Positions 33,829-42,626 of a stretch of DNA of 64,000 nucleotides are shown here, piece after piece. Origin of the DNA: Pseudomonadota bacterium. GTDB lineage: Bacteria; Pseudomonadota; Gammaproteobacteria; Xanthomonadales; Xanthomonadaceae. The stretch lies in NCBI GenBank assembly GCA_018242445.1, contig JAFEBW010000048.1:56579-120578 (forward strand), written 5' to 3'. Under the pieces are notes generated by a model. That model had not been told where the DNA came from. It saw only the letters and a program-made list of their open reading frames with translations, and ran no database searches. Every line of letters begins with the position of its first letter. Within the stretch, counting starts at the first letter, position 1. Position numbers and translations under genes: made by a program.

Positions 33829-36800
33829 TCAGCCTTCCCGCGCCATCCGCGTGATCGGCGGTGCGGACGAGCGCAGCGGCTCGAACTCCGCGGCTACGTC
33901 GGCATAACCGTGCTGCAAGGCGAGGTCGTAGGGCGTGCGCCCGAGCGTGTCGCGCGGGCGGCGGTCGGTGCCGGTGGCGAGCAGGCGCTGCACCACCCGG
34001 CCCAGCCCATGCATGCCCGCCAGATGCAAGGCGGTGAAGCCGCGGGCGTCGCGCGCGTCCAGCGACACGCTCTCGGCCAGCAAGGGTTCGAGGGCGGCGA
34101 GGATCACCTCCTCGTCGCCGACCGTGCCGGCATCCGCGTTCGCGCCCAGCAGCAGCAACAGCGGCGTCATTCCGCCCTGCGCCGCCACGTCCGTTTCCGC
34201 GCCGCCGAGCAGCAGTTCATCCAGCAGGGCGAGCACGCGCTGGCGGTCGTGGGCCTGGAAGGCGTAGCCGCAGGCGCAGTGCAGGGCGTTGCGTCCGCGC
34301 TCGTCGCGCAGGCCGATGTCGGCACCCTTGGCGAGCAGGCGCGCCACCATGTCGGGCAGGCCCAGCGCGGCGGCGAGCATCAGTGGCGTGACCCCGCCGG
34401 GCAGCGGCCGATCGACCAGGGCGCCTTGCGCCAGCAGCAGTTCGACGACCTGCGTGTGGCGCATGCTGACCGCCGCCGATAGCGGCGTGGTGCCGGAGCC
34501 CGAGGCGATCGAGCGATCCGCGCCGCGTTGCAGGAGCATGCCGACCACCACCAGATGGCCGTTGCCGGCCGCGCGCAGCAGGGCCGTGCAGCCCTGCGCG
34601 TCGATGGTGTCGATGGGCATGCCCAGATCCAGCAGGCGGCGCACCGCGCCGGCGTCGCCGACCATCGCCGCGGCCGGCAGGTCGGTCGGGTGCAGCGGGC
34701 GCAGCGGCAGCCGCCAGCCGCGCCAGTCCAGCCACGCCACGAGGTCGCTGCGCTCGGCCGCCAACGCGATGCCCAATGCCGTCTCGCCGGTCGGCGTGCG
34801 TAGCGTGGGTGAAGCCCCGGCACCCACCAGCAGGCGTACCGCCGCCTCGCGGCCCAGCGTGCAGGCCAGTTGCAGGGCGGTGATGCCGCGCGCGTCGCGC
34901 GCGTCGGGCGCGATGCCCGTGGTCAACAGGCGTTCGGCCAGCCGCAGCCAGCCCAGACGGATGGCGAAGTGCAGCGGCGGCGTGCCGGCGCTGGCGACGA
35001 AGGGGTCGGCACCGCGGTCGAGCAGGGTGAGCGCGAGTTGCTCGCGCGAGCGCGCGGTGGCCTCGCTGAGCATGCAGGCGTGCAGGTAGCGCGCCAGCCC
35101 GCCCGCGCCGGCCGGCGACACCGCGCGGTCGAGCAGGCGCTGCAGCGCGCCGGTGCCGCTGCCGCCGCTGTCGAGCAGGTTGAACACCAGGGTGCTGCCG
35201 TCGGCTTGCGGAGCTTCCGCGTCGGCACCGTGCGCCAGCAACCAGTCGAACACTTCCAGATCCGACTCCAGCGCGAAATCCAGCAACTGCGCGCTGGCCA
35301 GCGCGCGGCCATCGCCCAGCCGCAGCGCCGCCGCGGCCTGGTCGAAGCGGCGCGTGGCCAGGGCCTCGCGCAGCAGTTGCGCGGGGCTGCGCTCGACCGG
35401 ACCTGCGGCCAGATCCTCGGCGACGCTCTCGGGCAGCGGATAGTTGGGATCGAGTTCCACCACCAGCCGCCAGCGGCCGGCGGCCAGGGCGTGATCGATG
35501 GCGCGACGGCCATCGTCGCTCTGCCGGTGCGGATCCACGCCCATCGCCACCAGCGCACGGATCAACGAAGGCTCGGCCGACAACGAAGCGCAGGCGTAGG
35601 CCAGCGCATTGCGTCCATGCAAGTCGGTGATGTCGGGGTCGGCATTGGCGCGGGCCAGCTTTTCCACCGTGGCGTCGCTGCCGGCGCGCGCCGCGTGCAT
35701 CAGCGCGGTCGTGCCGTCGGTATCCACCGCATCGATTTCGGCGCCGGCATCGATCAGGGCCTGCGCGTTTTCCGGGTTGTTGGCCGCGCAGGCGAGCATC
35801 AGCGCGGTGGCCTGATGGTCGCCGCGCGAATCCACGCGGGCGCGGTGGCGCAGCAGCAGTTGCACGCCGGCCGCGTCGTCCTCGCCGGACGCGGCGGCGA
35901 GCAGCGCCGGCTGCCCGCGATCGGGTTCCGGGCGCGCGCCGCGTTCGAGCAGGAAGCGCGCCAAACGCCAGTTGCCGGCCTCGCAGGCCACGCCCAGCGG
36001 GCTGAAACCGTCGTGGTTGAGGGCGTCGAGCAGGGCCTGCGCATCCAGCAGGCGGGCGGCGACATCCACGTCGGAACTGCGCGCGGCGTGGTGCAGCGGG
36101 GTGTTGCCTTCGGGGTCGGCGATGCGCGGATCGGCGCCGTTGGACAGCAGGGTAGTGACGGTTTCGATGCGCCCGTGCCAGCTGTCGCGGGTGGCGGCGA
36201 GCAGGGGGGTGAGGCCGGCATGCTGGCGGTTGATGTCCACCCCGCGGGCGAGCAATTCGCGCAGCAGGGCCACGTCGGGCATCACGCTGGCCAGCACCGG
36301 CAGGCTGCGTTGATCGCGATCCTCGGGGTCGGGCAGGCCGGCTGGATCGGCACCGCGACGCAGGGCGGCGATCGCCTCGTCGGCGCGACCGCCACGCGCA
36401 GCGGCATACGCGCGCAGGTTGGGATCGCCCAGTTCCTCGAACGGGATCGGCGCGGGCGCGGCATGGGTCTGCAACGCCGCAGGCGTGGCACTCGGTTCGA
36501 TCTCGACGTAGCGGCTGCGCGGCCCTTCGCGGCCGAGCACATGGACGGCGCCGTGCAGCAGCGGTGCCAGCAGCGCCTGCACCGCCAGCAGCCCGATCCG
36601 CAGCCCCGGCGTCGCCACCCCGTCCCACAGCGCGCACAACACCAGGGCGAGGATCAGCGCGATCGCCAGCGCGATCAGCAAGCCGGTGCCGGTGGCGACC
36701 TCGCCGTCGTCGGTCGCGGTTTCGTACAGATCCGCCAGCCCGCCGCCGACGCGCTCGGCGCGCGCGAACACCGGCCAGTAGCGCCACAGCACGATCAAGG

Positions 36801-37143
36801 CGATGCCGGTGGCGGCGCTGGCACCCAGCGCGGCGCCGAGGCTGCCGCTGGCCAGCAGCATCGGCAACGGCCAGGCCATCGCGAATGCGGCCAGTGCGCC
36901 GGCTGCGCCCCACAGCACGGCCAGCGCGATCGCATCGGGCAGCCAGCGCCCGGCATCCTCGCCGGCAGGACGCGAGCCCAGCCACCATGCGGTGCCCAGC
37001 GCAAACAGCGGCTGCGCCAGCCACGGCCCGACCAGCGTCCACACGGCGGGCGTGAGCAAGGGTGCCAGCGACAGGCCGATGCCGGCCAGCAGCGCCGCGC
37101 TGGCGCGCAGCGGTTGGCGCGCGGGGCGCTCAGGCAGTGCCAT
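33829..37143 (-). CDS. Large ankyrin-repeat protein with N-terminal membrane domain
   Basis: The 1104-residue protein has an N-terminal region of about seven hydrophobic helices (about residues 12-200), then a linker. More than twenty ankyrin units follow (about 255-1095). Typical units read GNTPLHHAARSSDVDVAARL, TTALMHAARAGSDATVEKLA, GVTPLMLAAALGLPDMVARL and GRTPYDLALQHGYADVAAEF. Ankyrin stacks bind other proteins, so this could be a membrane-tethered scaffold; no enzymatic domain is visible. The ATG at 37143 overlaps the end of ycgL by 14 bases, so the two are coupled. In-frame codons farther upstream (to 37206) lie inside ycgL and are rejected. Confidence 0.88.
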   Translation of the reverse strand: MALPERPARQPLRASAALLAGIGLSLAPLLTPAVWTLVGPWLAQPLFALGTAWWLGSRPAGEDAGRWLPDAIALAVLWGAAGALAAFAMAWPLPMLLASGSLGAALGASAATGIALIVLWRYWPVFARAERVGGGLADLYETATDDGEVATGTGLLIALAIALILALVLCALWDGVATPGLRIGLLAVQALLAPLLHGAVHVLGREGPRSRYVEIEPSATPAALQTHAAPAPIPFEELGDPNLRAYAAARGGRADEAIAALRRGADPAGLPDPEDRDQRSLPVLASVMPDVALLRELLARGVDINRQHAGLTPLLAATRDSWHGRIETVTTLLSNGADPRIADPEGNTPLHHAARSSDVDVAARLLDAQALLDALNHDGFSPLGVACEAGNWRLARFLLERGARPEPDRGQPALLAAASGEDDAAGVQLLLRHRARVDSRGDHQATALMLACAANNPENAQALIDAGAEIDAVDTDGTTALMHAARAGSDATVEKLARANADPDITDLHGRNALAYACASLSAEPSLIRALVAMGVDPHRQSDDGRRAIDHALAAGRWRLVVELDPNYPLPESVAEDLAAGPVERSPAQLLREALATRRFDQAAAALRLGDGRALASAQLLDFALESDLEVFDWLLAHGADAEAPQADGSTLVFNLLDSGGSGTGALQRLLDRAVSPAGAGGLARYLHACMLSEATARSREQLALTLLDRGADPFVASAGTPPLHFAIRLGWLRLAERLLTTGIAPDARDARGITALQLACTLGREAAVRLLVGAGASPTLRTPTGETALGIALAAERSDLVAWLDWRGWRLPLRPLHPTDLPAAAMVGDAGAVRRLLDLGMPIDTIDAQGCTALLRAAGNGHLVVVGMLLQRGADRSIASGSGTTPLSAAVSMRHTQVVELLLAQGALVDRPLPGGVTPLMLAAALGLPDMVARLLAKGADIGLRDERGRNALHCACGYAFQAHDRQRVLALLDELLLGGAETDVAAQGGMTPLLLLLGANADAGTVGDEEVILAALEPLLAESVSLDARDARGFTALHLAGMHGLGRVVQRLLATGTDRRPRDTLGRTPYDLALQHGYADVAAEFEPLRSSAPPITRMAREG

Positions 37144-37387
37144 CGGTACCCTCGCGACGGGTGGGCGGAAATTGCAGGTGGAAGCCGCGTGCGGCCAGAT
37201 TCTCACGCACCGAGGCCGCGTCCTCGCGGGCCAGCCGGCGCTCGGGCGTCAGCGCCACTTCCAGCACGAAGTCCAGATCGCCCAGCGTCACCCGCAGCGG
37301 CTCGGGGATCGCCCCGAAGCCTTCGCGTTCGCGCAGGTAGACGTAGGTGTCGGCCTTGCGCCGGCTCTTGTAGACGTAGGCTTGCAT
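37130..37387 (-). CDS. ycgL: YcgL-domain protein
   Basis: The 85-residue protein matches the YcgL family: MQAYVYKSRRKADTYVYLRE at the start, the PEPLRVTLGDLDFVLEVALT core, RRLAREDAASVRENLAARGF and the end HLQFPPTR. The function of the family is unknown; its conservation in gammaproteobacteria is strong. It is translated just ahead of, and overlapping with, the large ankyrin-repeat gene on the same strand. Confidence 0.9.
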   Translation of the reverse strand: MQAYVYKSRRKADTYVYLREREGFGAIPEPLRVTLGDLDFVLEVALTPERRLAREDAASVRENLAARGFHLQFPPTRREGTDGTA

Positions 37388-37522
37388 GGGGATGTGCGGA
37401 CGGATCGGTGCGATTGTGGGCGCAAACGCGGCTTCAATAAAGCACTTTGCGTGACTTCTGGCGCAGTCCGGCAGGCTTCGCGCCTGTTAGCCTTGCGGAT
37501 TGCCCTGTCCCGGGAGACCTCG

Positions 37523-39907
37523 ATGCGCCTTGCCTTCCTGCTGCCGCTGTCGCTTGCCGTCACCACCGCGCTGGCCCAGCCGGTGCCGTCCACCGCGCCG
37601 CCGACGCCGATGACGCTGGAACAGGCGATGGCCGACCCGGACTGGATCGGGCCGCCGGTCAACATGGCGTGGTGGTCGTGGGATGGCCGACAGGCGTTCT
37701 TCCCGCTCAAGCGCAAGGGCAGTCCCGAGCACGGCAGTGTGAGCGACCTGTATGCGGTGGACGTGTCCGGCGGCGCGCCGATGCGGCGGGTGGCCGATCC
37801 GGAACTGGCCGGTCTGGATGCGCCCGGCCCGGTGTACGACGCCGCGCATCGGCGCAGCGTGTTCGTGCGCAATGGCGACGTGTTCGTGCGCGACCTGCAT
37901 GGCGGCGCGCTCACGCAGGTCACGCGCGGCGCGGGCATGGCCGCCGACCCGGCTTTCACCGCTGGCGACGATGGCGTGATCTGGCATGTCGGCGATACCT
38001 GGTACCGCTACCGCTTCGATCAGCGCGTGGCCGCGCCGGTGGCCGTGCTCAAGGCCGCCAACGACCCCGATGCGCAACCGAAAGCCGATGGGATGCGCGC
38101 CGAGCAGTTGCGGTTGTTTGCCGTCCTGCGCCAGGACAAGGCGGCGCGCGAGGCGAAAAAGGCGCAGGAGAAAGAACTGCGCGCGGCCGACCCGACCCGC
38201 GCGCCGACGCCGATTTATCTGGGCGACGAGGTGGCCATCGACGGATCTTCGATGTCGCCCGATGGCCGCTGGTTGCTGGTGGCGACCTCGCCCAAGGGCG
38301 CCGACGGCGGCCGCATCGGCAAGCTGCAACGCTTCGTCACCGAAAGCGGTTACGAAGAACAGGAAGACGAACGCACCCGCGTGGGCCGCAACCCGCCGCC
38401 GGGTGAGGCGTTCAAGCTGGTGGATCTGCGCGATGGCACGGTCGCCGACCTGTCCATCGCCGGCCTGCCGGGCATCGACATCGATCCGCTCGCCGCGCTG
38501 CGCAAGGCCGCCGGCAAGGAACCGCTGAAAGGCCATCGCCCGATCCGCACGGCCGGCATGCAATGGACGGCCGATGGCCGGCAAGCCGCGCTGGAACTGC
38601 TGTCGGTGGACGACAAGGACCGCTGGATCGCCACCGTGGACTTCGCCGGCAAGGCGCTGCGCAGCGCCCATCGGCTGACCGACCCGGCGTGGATCAACTC
38701 GTTTGCCTTCAACGATTTCGGCTGGATGCCCGACAACCGCACGCTGTGGATGCTGTCCGAGCAATCCGGTTACTCGCACCTGTACACGGTGGTGCCCGGT
38801 CAAGCCGTGCGCGAGCGCAACAGCGGCGCGTGGGAGGTTTCCGCGCCGCAGATCTCCGCCGACGGCCAGCGTGCGTGGTTCGTGTGCAACCGCAAGTGGC
38901 CGGGCGGCTACGAGGTGTGCGAGGAGAATCTCAACGACGACAGCGTGAAGGAAATCACCACGCTGGGCGGGGTGGAGGACTTCAGCCTCTCGCCGGATCA
39001 AACACAAGTGCTGGTGCGCTATTCCGGCCTCTTCCTGCCGCCGCAACTGGCGGTGGTGCCAGCGGGCGGCGGCAAGGCCACCGTGCTCACCGACACCCGC
39101 ACGGATGCGTACAAGGCGCGTGGCTTCCTCGCCCCGCAGTTCGTGCAGGTGCCCTCCAGCCACGGCGCCAAGCCGATCTGGTCGAAAGTCTATCGGCCGG
39201 CGACGCTGGAACCGGGCAAGCGCTACCCGATCGTGATGTTCGTGCACGGCGCCGGCTACCTGCAGGACACCTTCGCGCGCTGGACGTACTACTTCCGCGA
39301 GCAGATGTTCGCGCAGTTGCTGGTGCAGCAAGGTTTCGTGGTGATGGCGATGGACTACCGCGGCTCGGCCGGCTACGGCCGCGACTGGCGCACCGCGATC
39401 TACCGCGACATGGGCCACCCGGAACTGGAGGACTACCTCGATGGCGTGCAGTGGATGCAGGCCAACGCACAGGGCGACCCGGCGAAGGTGGGCATCTACG
39501 GCGGCAGCTACGGCGGCTTCATGACCCTGATGGCGATGTTCCGCGCGCCCGACGTGTTCAAGGCCGGCGCGGCGCTGCGCCCGGTGAGCGACTGGAGCGA
39601 GTACAACCACGACTACACCGCGGCCATCCTCAACACCCCGGACATCGACCCGGAAGCCTACCGCCGCAGCTCGCCGATCGAATTCGCCGACGGCCTCAAG
39701 GGCACCTTGCTGATCTGCCACGGCATGCTCGACGACAACGTGTTCTTCCAGGACTCGGTGCGGCTGGCGCAACGGCTGATCGAACTGCACAAGGATCACT
39801 GGTCGCTGGCACCCTACCCGATGGAACGCCACGGCTTCGAGCATGCCGATGCGTGGCTGGACGAGTACCGGCGCATCGACGAGTTGTTCCAGTCCACGTT
39901 GAAGTAG
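37523..39907 (+). CDS. Secreted S9-family (dipeptidyl peptidase IV-like) serine peptidase
   Basis: The 794-residue exported peptidase has a signal peptide (MRLAFLLPLSLAVTTALAQP). It has an N-terminal beta-propeller (about 60-530) and a C-terminal alpha/beta hydrolase domain. The catalytic triad is predicted as Ser662 in GIYGGSYGGF, Asp737 in LDDNVFFQ and His770 in ERHGFEHAD. The DPP4-like Glu motif is not obvious, so the cleavage preference (dipeptide, acylaminoacyl or oligopeptide) is uncertain. The start at 37523 has GGGAGA upstream. It is a monocistronic gene divergent from ycgL and the ankyrin gene. Confidence 0.92.
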   Translation: MRLAFLLPLSLAVTTALAQPVPSTAPPTPMTLEQAMADPDWIGPPVNMAWWSWDGRQAFFPLKRKGSPEHGSVSDLYAVDVSGGAPMRRVADPELAGLDAPGPVYDAAHRRSVFVRNGDVFVRDLHGGALTQVTRGAGMAADPAFTAGDDGVIWHVGDTWYRYRFDQRVAAPVAVLKAANDPDAQPKADGMRAEQLRLFAVLRQDKAAREAKKAQEKELRAADPTRAPTPIYLGDEVAIDGSSMSPDGRWLLVATSPKGADGGRIGKLQRFVTESGYEEQEDERTRVGRNPPPGEAFKLVDLRDGTVADLSIAGLPGIDIDPLAALRKAAGKEPLKGHRPIRTAGMQWTADGRQAALELLSVDDKDRWIATVDFAGKALRSAHRLTDPAWINSFAFNDFGWMPDNRTLWMLSEQSGYSHLYTVVPGQAVRERNSGAWEVSAPQISADGQRAWFVCNRKWPGGYEVCEENLNDDSVKEITTLGGVEDFSLSPDQTQVLVRYSGLFLPPQLAVVPAGGGKATVLTDTRTDAYKARGFLAPQFVQVPSSHGAKPIWSKVYRPATLEPGKRYPIVMFVHGAGYLQDTFARWTYYFREQMFAQLLVQQGFVVMAMDYRGSAGYGRDWRTAIYRDMGHPELEDYLDGVQWMQANAQGDPAKVGIYGGSYGGFMTLMAMFRAPDVFKAGAALRPVSDWSEYNHDYTAAILNTPDIDPEAYRRSSPIEFADGLKGTLLICHGMLDDNVFFQDSVRLAQRLIELHKDHWSLAPYPMERHGFEHADAWLDEYRRIDELFQSTLK

Positions 39908-39929
39908 ATCAAGGCATCGGCGGGTTTCC

Positions 39930-40213
39930 ACTCCCTCCCTTGCGCGTAGCGCAGGGGGTGATGAGGTGCGTTTACGAACTGCCAGTGGCAGTTCGTGCGC
40001 CGAAGAACGCCCGGCATGGACGCTTCAGCTTTGCTCCCTCCCTTGCGCGTAGCGCAGGGGAGGGTTGGGGAGGGGTGCTTATGTATCGGGCACACCCAGC
40101 GAAAAGCAACCCCCTCCCAACCTCCCCCTTCGCTTCGCGAAAAGGGAGGGGCTGGTTCCGCGGGCTGATCTTCCACCCCCTCTCCTGCTTGCAGGGGAGG
40201 GTTGGGGAGGGGT
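39930..40213. repeat. Repeat-filled gap with several hairpin/G-tail units
   Basis: The 332-base gap after the peptidase gene holds two CTCCCTCCCTTGCGCGTAGC units, a CCTCCCCCTTCGCTTCGCGA unit and a CCCCTCTCCTGCTTGCAGGG unit with G-rich tails. A 55-bp palindromic module (39968-40021, CGAACTGCCAGTGGCAGTTC core) is nested inside the first unit. No gene is seen in the gap. Confidence 0.8.
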
Positions 40214-40239
40214 TTTTGCGGTTGCCGTGGCAATCGCCG

Positions 40240-41214
40240 TCACCCCGCCCCGAACACGCCCTCCAGTTCCACATCCAGCTCCCGCCGGCACACATCGCCG
40301 CGCACATACACCACGCGCACGGCCGGCAGCGCGCTGGCGGCGATCACCGCCTGCGCCAGTGGTAAATCACCGGCGTGGCGCAGATAGACCCGCAGCGCTG
40401 CGCAGCCTTGCAATGCGAATCGGTGCGTGCAGCGCTCGCCACCCACCGCCAGCAAGGCCTCGAGGTTGCGCAGGCTTTCACGCAGTTGCTCGGCCACGTC
40501 GCCGACGTGCTGCGAGACGTGTCCGACGATGCTGGCGGTGCCCGAGGCGAGCAGGCGCGGCGATGCGCCCTCCGTGCCCTCTCCGCCATCCGCACCCAGC
40601 AGCGCGCCGCGCGAGAAGCCCGGCGACACCGGGCCGTGCTCGCGCGGATAGCTCCACGCCGGGGTCTGCCGCGGATTCTCCAGCGCGATGGCAGGATCGC
40701 GACCGCACAGCGCGATCACCTGCACGATGCCTGCGCCGTCATGGCCGCCGTCATGGCCAGCGTGATGCCCAATCGCGGTCGCCGCCGGCGGCGCGTCGTT
40801 GAACGCCGCATCCACCGCCGCCGCGCGGCCGATGCAAAAGCGTCGGTAACGCTCGGCATCGCCGTCGCCGTCGTTGATCGCGTCGAGGTAATTCCAGATG
40901 CGCAGCAGGTGCGGATGGGCCGAACCGCGCACGCGGGCGAGCAGCTCGGCATAGGCTGCCTGCGTCGCCCCGGCGATGTCGCCGGCGGTTTCGACGTGCT
41001 CGATCACCAGCACGCGGCGATCGTCGCCGAGCTGCCAGGCTTCAGGCAGGCGCGGGCCTGCCAGCCAGTCGCAGCGCACCCGCACCGTGCCGGCGATGCC
41101 GTCGACAAAGGCGAAGCGCAAATCGGCCGGGGCATCGCTGAAGGACACCGGAAGCGATGTGTGGGTGTCCGTCACGATGCGTGGCGCAGCGACGGCAGCA
41201 AGAGAGGTCTTCAC
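40240..41214 (-). CDS. xanB2: Chorismatase of the FkbO/Hyg5/XanB2 family
   Basis: The 324-residue enzyme resembles chorismate-hydrolysing enzymes. In Xanthomonas, XanB2 makes 3- and 4-hydroxybenzoate for the pigment xanthomonadin and for ubiquinone. Family-like segments are HLLRIWNYLDAINDGDGDAE, YRRFCIGRAAAVDAAF, NPRQTPAWSYPREHGPVSPG and LASGTASIVGHVSQHVGD. Two short stretches look like insertions: a His/Gly run GHHAGHDGGHDGAG (about 149-162) and GADGGEGTEGASP (about 208-220). No other pigment gene is in the window, so the gene stands apart from any xanthomonadin cluster. The symbol is given by similarity only. Confidence 0.75.
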   Translation of the reverse strand: MKTSLAAVAAPRIVTDTHTSLPVSFSDAPADLRFAFVDGIAGTVRVRCDWLAGPRLPEAWQLGDDRRVLVIEHVETAGDIAGATQAAYAELLARVRGSAHPHLLRIWNYLDAINDGDGDAERYRRFCIGRAAAVDAAFNDAPPAATAIGHHAGHDGGHDGAGIVQVIALCGRDPAIALENPRQTPAWSYPREHGPVSPGFSRGALLGADGGEGTEGASPRLLASGTASIVGHVSQHVGDVAEQLRESLRNLEALLAVGGERCTHRFALQGCAALRVYLRHAGDLPLAQAVIAASALPAVRVVYVRGDVCRRELDVELEGVFGAG

Positions 41215-41326
41215 GGTGCGCGATTATAACCGGCGCGTTGCTGCGGTTCGGTGCGCGGCTATCATGCGGATGCAACAGACACCATCAGTCCTTGCGCAAC
41301 GCACGTCCCCCCCGCGCATGACAGCA

Positions 41327-41408
41327 AGCGTCATCCCCGTGCATCACAGCAAACAGCATCCCCGCACATCACAACGAGCGTCATCCCCGCGCAGGCGGGG
41401 ATCCAGCG
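41327..41408. repeat. Partial CATCCCCGC repeats upstream of hemF
   Basis: Three degenerate copies end in CGTCATCCCCGCGCAGGCGG GGATCCAGCGAC, the unit also found at 19113. The last copy ends about 50 bases before the hemF start. Confidence 0.65.
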
Positions 41409-41460
41409 ACTTCGATGCCGAAAGATCGTCCATGCCCCCTCGACCCGCACGAATTCCGCC

Positions 41461-42393
41461 ATGACCGAATCCCCCGACCTCGCCGCCGTCCACGCCTATC
41501 TGACCGGCCTGCAACGGCGCATCTGCGACGCCCTGGAAGCCGCCGACGGCAGCGCGCGTTTCGGCAGCGATGTCTGGCAGCGTGCCGAAGGTGGTGGTGG
41601 CGATTCGCGCGTGCTGCGCGAGGGCGCGGTGTTCGAGCAGGCTGGCGTGGGCTTTTCCGAGGTGCGCGGCGCGAGCCTGCCGCCCTCGGCCACCGCGCAC
41701 CGCCCGGAACTGGCCGGCGCGCCGTGGCGCGCGCTGGGCGTGTCGCTGGTGGTGCATCCGCGCAATCCGTATGTGCCCACCAGCCACGCCAACGTGCGCT
41801 ACTTCGAAGCGCAGCCGCCACATGGCGAACCGATCTGGTGGTTCGGCGGCGGTTTCGACCTCACGCCCTTCTATCCCTTCGACGAGGACGTGCTGCATTG
41901 GCATCGCACCGCGCAAGCCGCCTGCGCGCCGTTCGGCGCCGACCTGTACCCGCGTTGCAAGCGCTGGTGCGACGCGTACTTCTTCCTCAAGCACCGCAAC
42001 GAAGCGCGCGGTGTGGGCGGGCTGTTTTTCGACGACTTCCGCGAGGGTGGCTTCGACCACGCCTTCGGCCTGATGCGCGCTGTTGGCGATGCCTACCTGC
42101 ACGCCTACCTGCCGATCGTCGAACGCCGCAAGCACGCGCCCTTTGGTGAGCGCGAACGCGAATTCCAACTGTATCGCCGCGGCCGCTACGTCGAATTCAA
42201 CCTCGTCTGGGATCGCGGCACCCTGTTCGGCCTGCAATCGGGCGGGCGCACCGAGGCCATCCTGATGAGCCTGCCGCCGCGCGTGCGCTGGGAGGTCGGC
42301 TACGCGCCCGCGCCGGGCAGCGCCGAGGCGCGCTTGTCGGAGTATCTGCAACCACGCGATTGGCTGGGTGAGCTCGTCAAGGCGACAACCTGA
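41461..42393 (+). CDS. hemF: Oxygen-dependent coproporphyrinogen III oxidase
   Basis: HemF decarboxylates coproporphyrinogen III to protoporphyrinogen IX in aerobic haem synthesis. The 310-residue protein is full length. It contains [75 protein letters not shown] and [20 protein letters not shown], all family signatures. The ATG at 41461 is preferred to an in-frame start at 41251, whose extra codons are made from CATCCCCGC repeats. It is transcribed away from the chorismatase gene. Confidence 0.96.
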   Translation: MTESPDLAAVHAYLTGLQRRICDALEAADGSARFGSDVWQRAEGGGGDSRVLREGAVFEQAGVGFSEVRGASLPPSATAHRPELAGAPWRALGVSLVVHPRNPYVPTSHANVRYFEAQPPHGEPIWWFGGGFDLTPFYPFDEDVLHWHRTAQAACAPFGADLYPRCKRWCDAYFFLKHRNEARGVGGLFFDDFREGGFDHAFGLMRAVGDAYLHAYLPIVERRKHAPFGEREREFQLYRRGRYVEFNLVWDRGTLFGLQSGGRTEAILMSLPPRVRWEVGYAPAPGSAEARLSEYLQPRDWLGELVKATT

Positions 42394-42435
42394 AACGCAT
42401 TCGCATCGTTGCGGCGAGCCCGCTGGCGGTTCGCC

Positions 42436-42462
42436 AAAAAAAGCCCTCCCGCGAGGGAGGGC
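42436..42462 (-). terminator. Intrinsic terminator of the M48 peptidase transcript
   Basis: An 8-bp perfect stem with loop TCGC is followed on the minus strand by TTTTTTT. It lies 165 bases beyond the stop of the M48 gene and 43 bases from the convergent hemF stop. Confidence 0.92.
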
Positions 42463-42580
42463 CGGATGCGGTCGCTTGACGTGAGCGCCGCTGACTTCCG
42501 ACGGAAGCGGCTCGGGGGAACCGCTGCGTCGTCTCGCTGAATCCGACCGGCCCGGGAAACCATCCCGGGCCGGTCGCTGC
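42436..42580 (-). ncRNA. Candidate structured RNA or 3' UTR ending in an intrinsic terminator
   Basis: Read on the minus strand after the M48 gene, the stretch folds into several hairpins. GACCGGCCCGGG pairs perfectly (42545-42556 with 42564-42575, 7-base loop). A seven-pair stem with one G-U pair and loop CCCC lies at 42507-42524. The terminator is GCCCTCCC/GGGAGGGC (42443-42462) followed by seven T residues (42442-42436). The C-rich loop is reminiscent of xanthomonad small RNAs. No promoter of its own is evident, so it may be a processed 3' end of the M48 mRNA. Confidence 0.45.
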
Positions 42581-42626
42581 CACCACCGATGATTGCGACC
42601 CGGGCGGGCGTGGAAAGTTCGAGGCG

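Noticed and set aside
37144..37206. Longer N-terminus for the ankyrin protein
   Set aside because: These codons lie inside ycgL, and the preceding residues do not form a signal or helix. ATG at 37143 begins a plausible cytoplasmic leader followed by membrane helices.
41251..41460. Extended hemF start
   Set aside because: The 70 extra codons are made of CATCCCCGC repeats. The ATG at 41461 starts the conserved protein.
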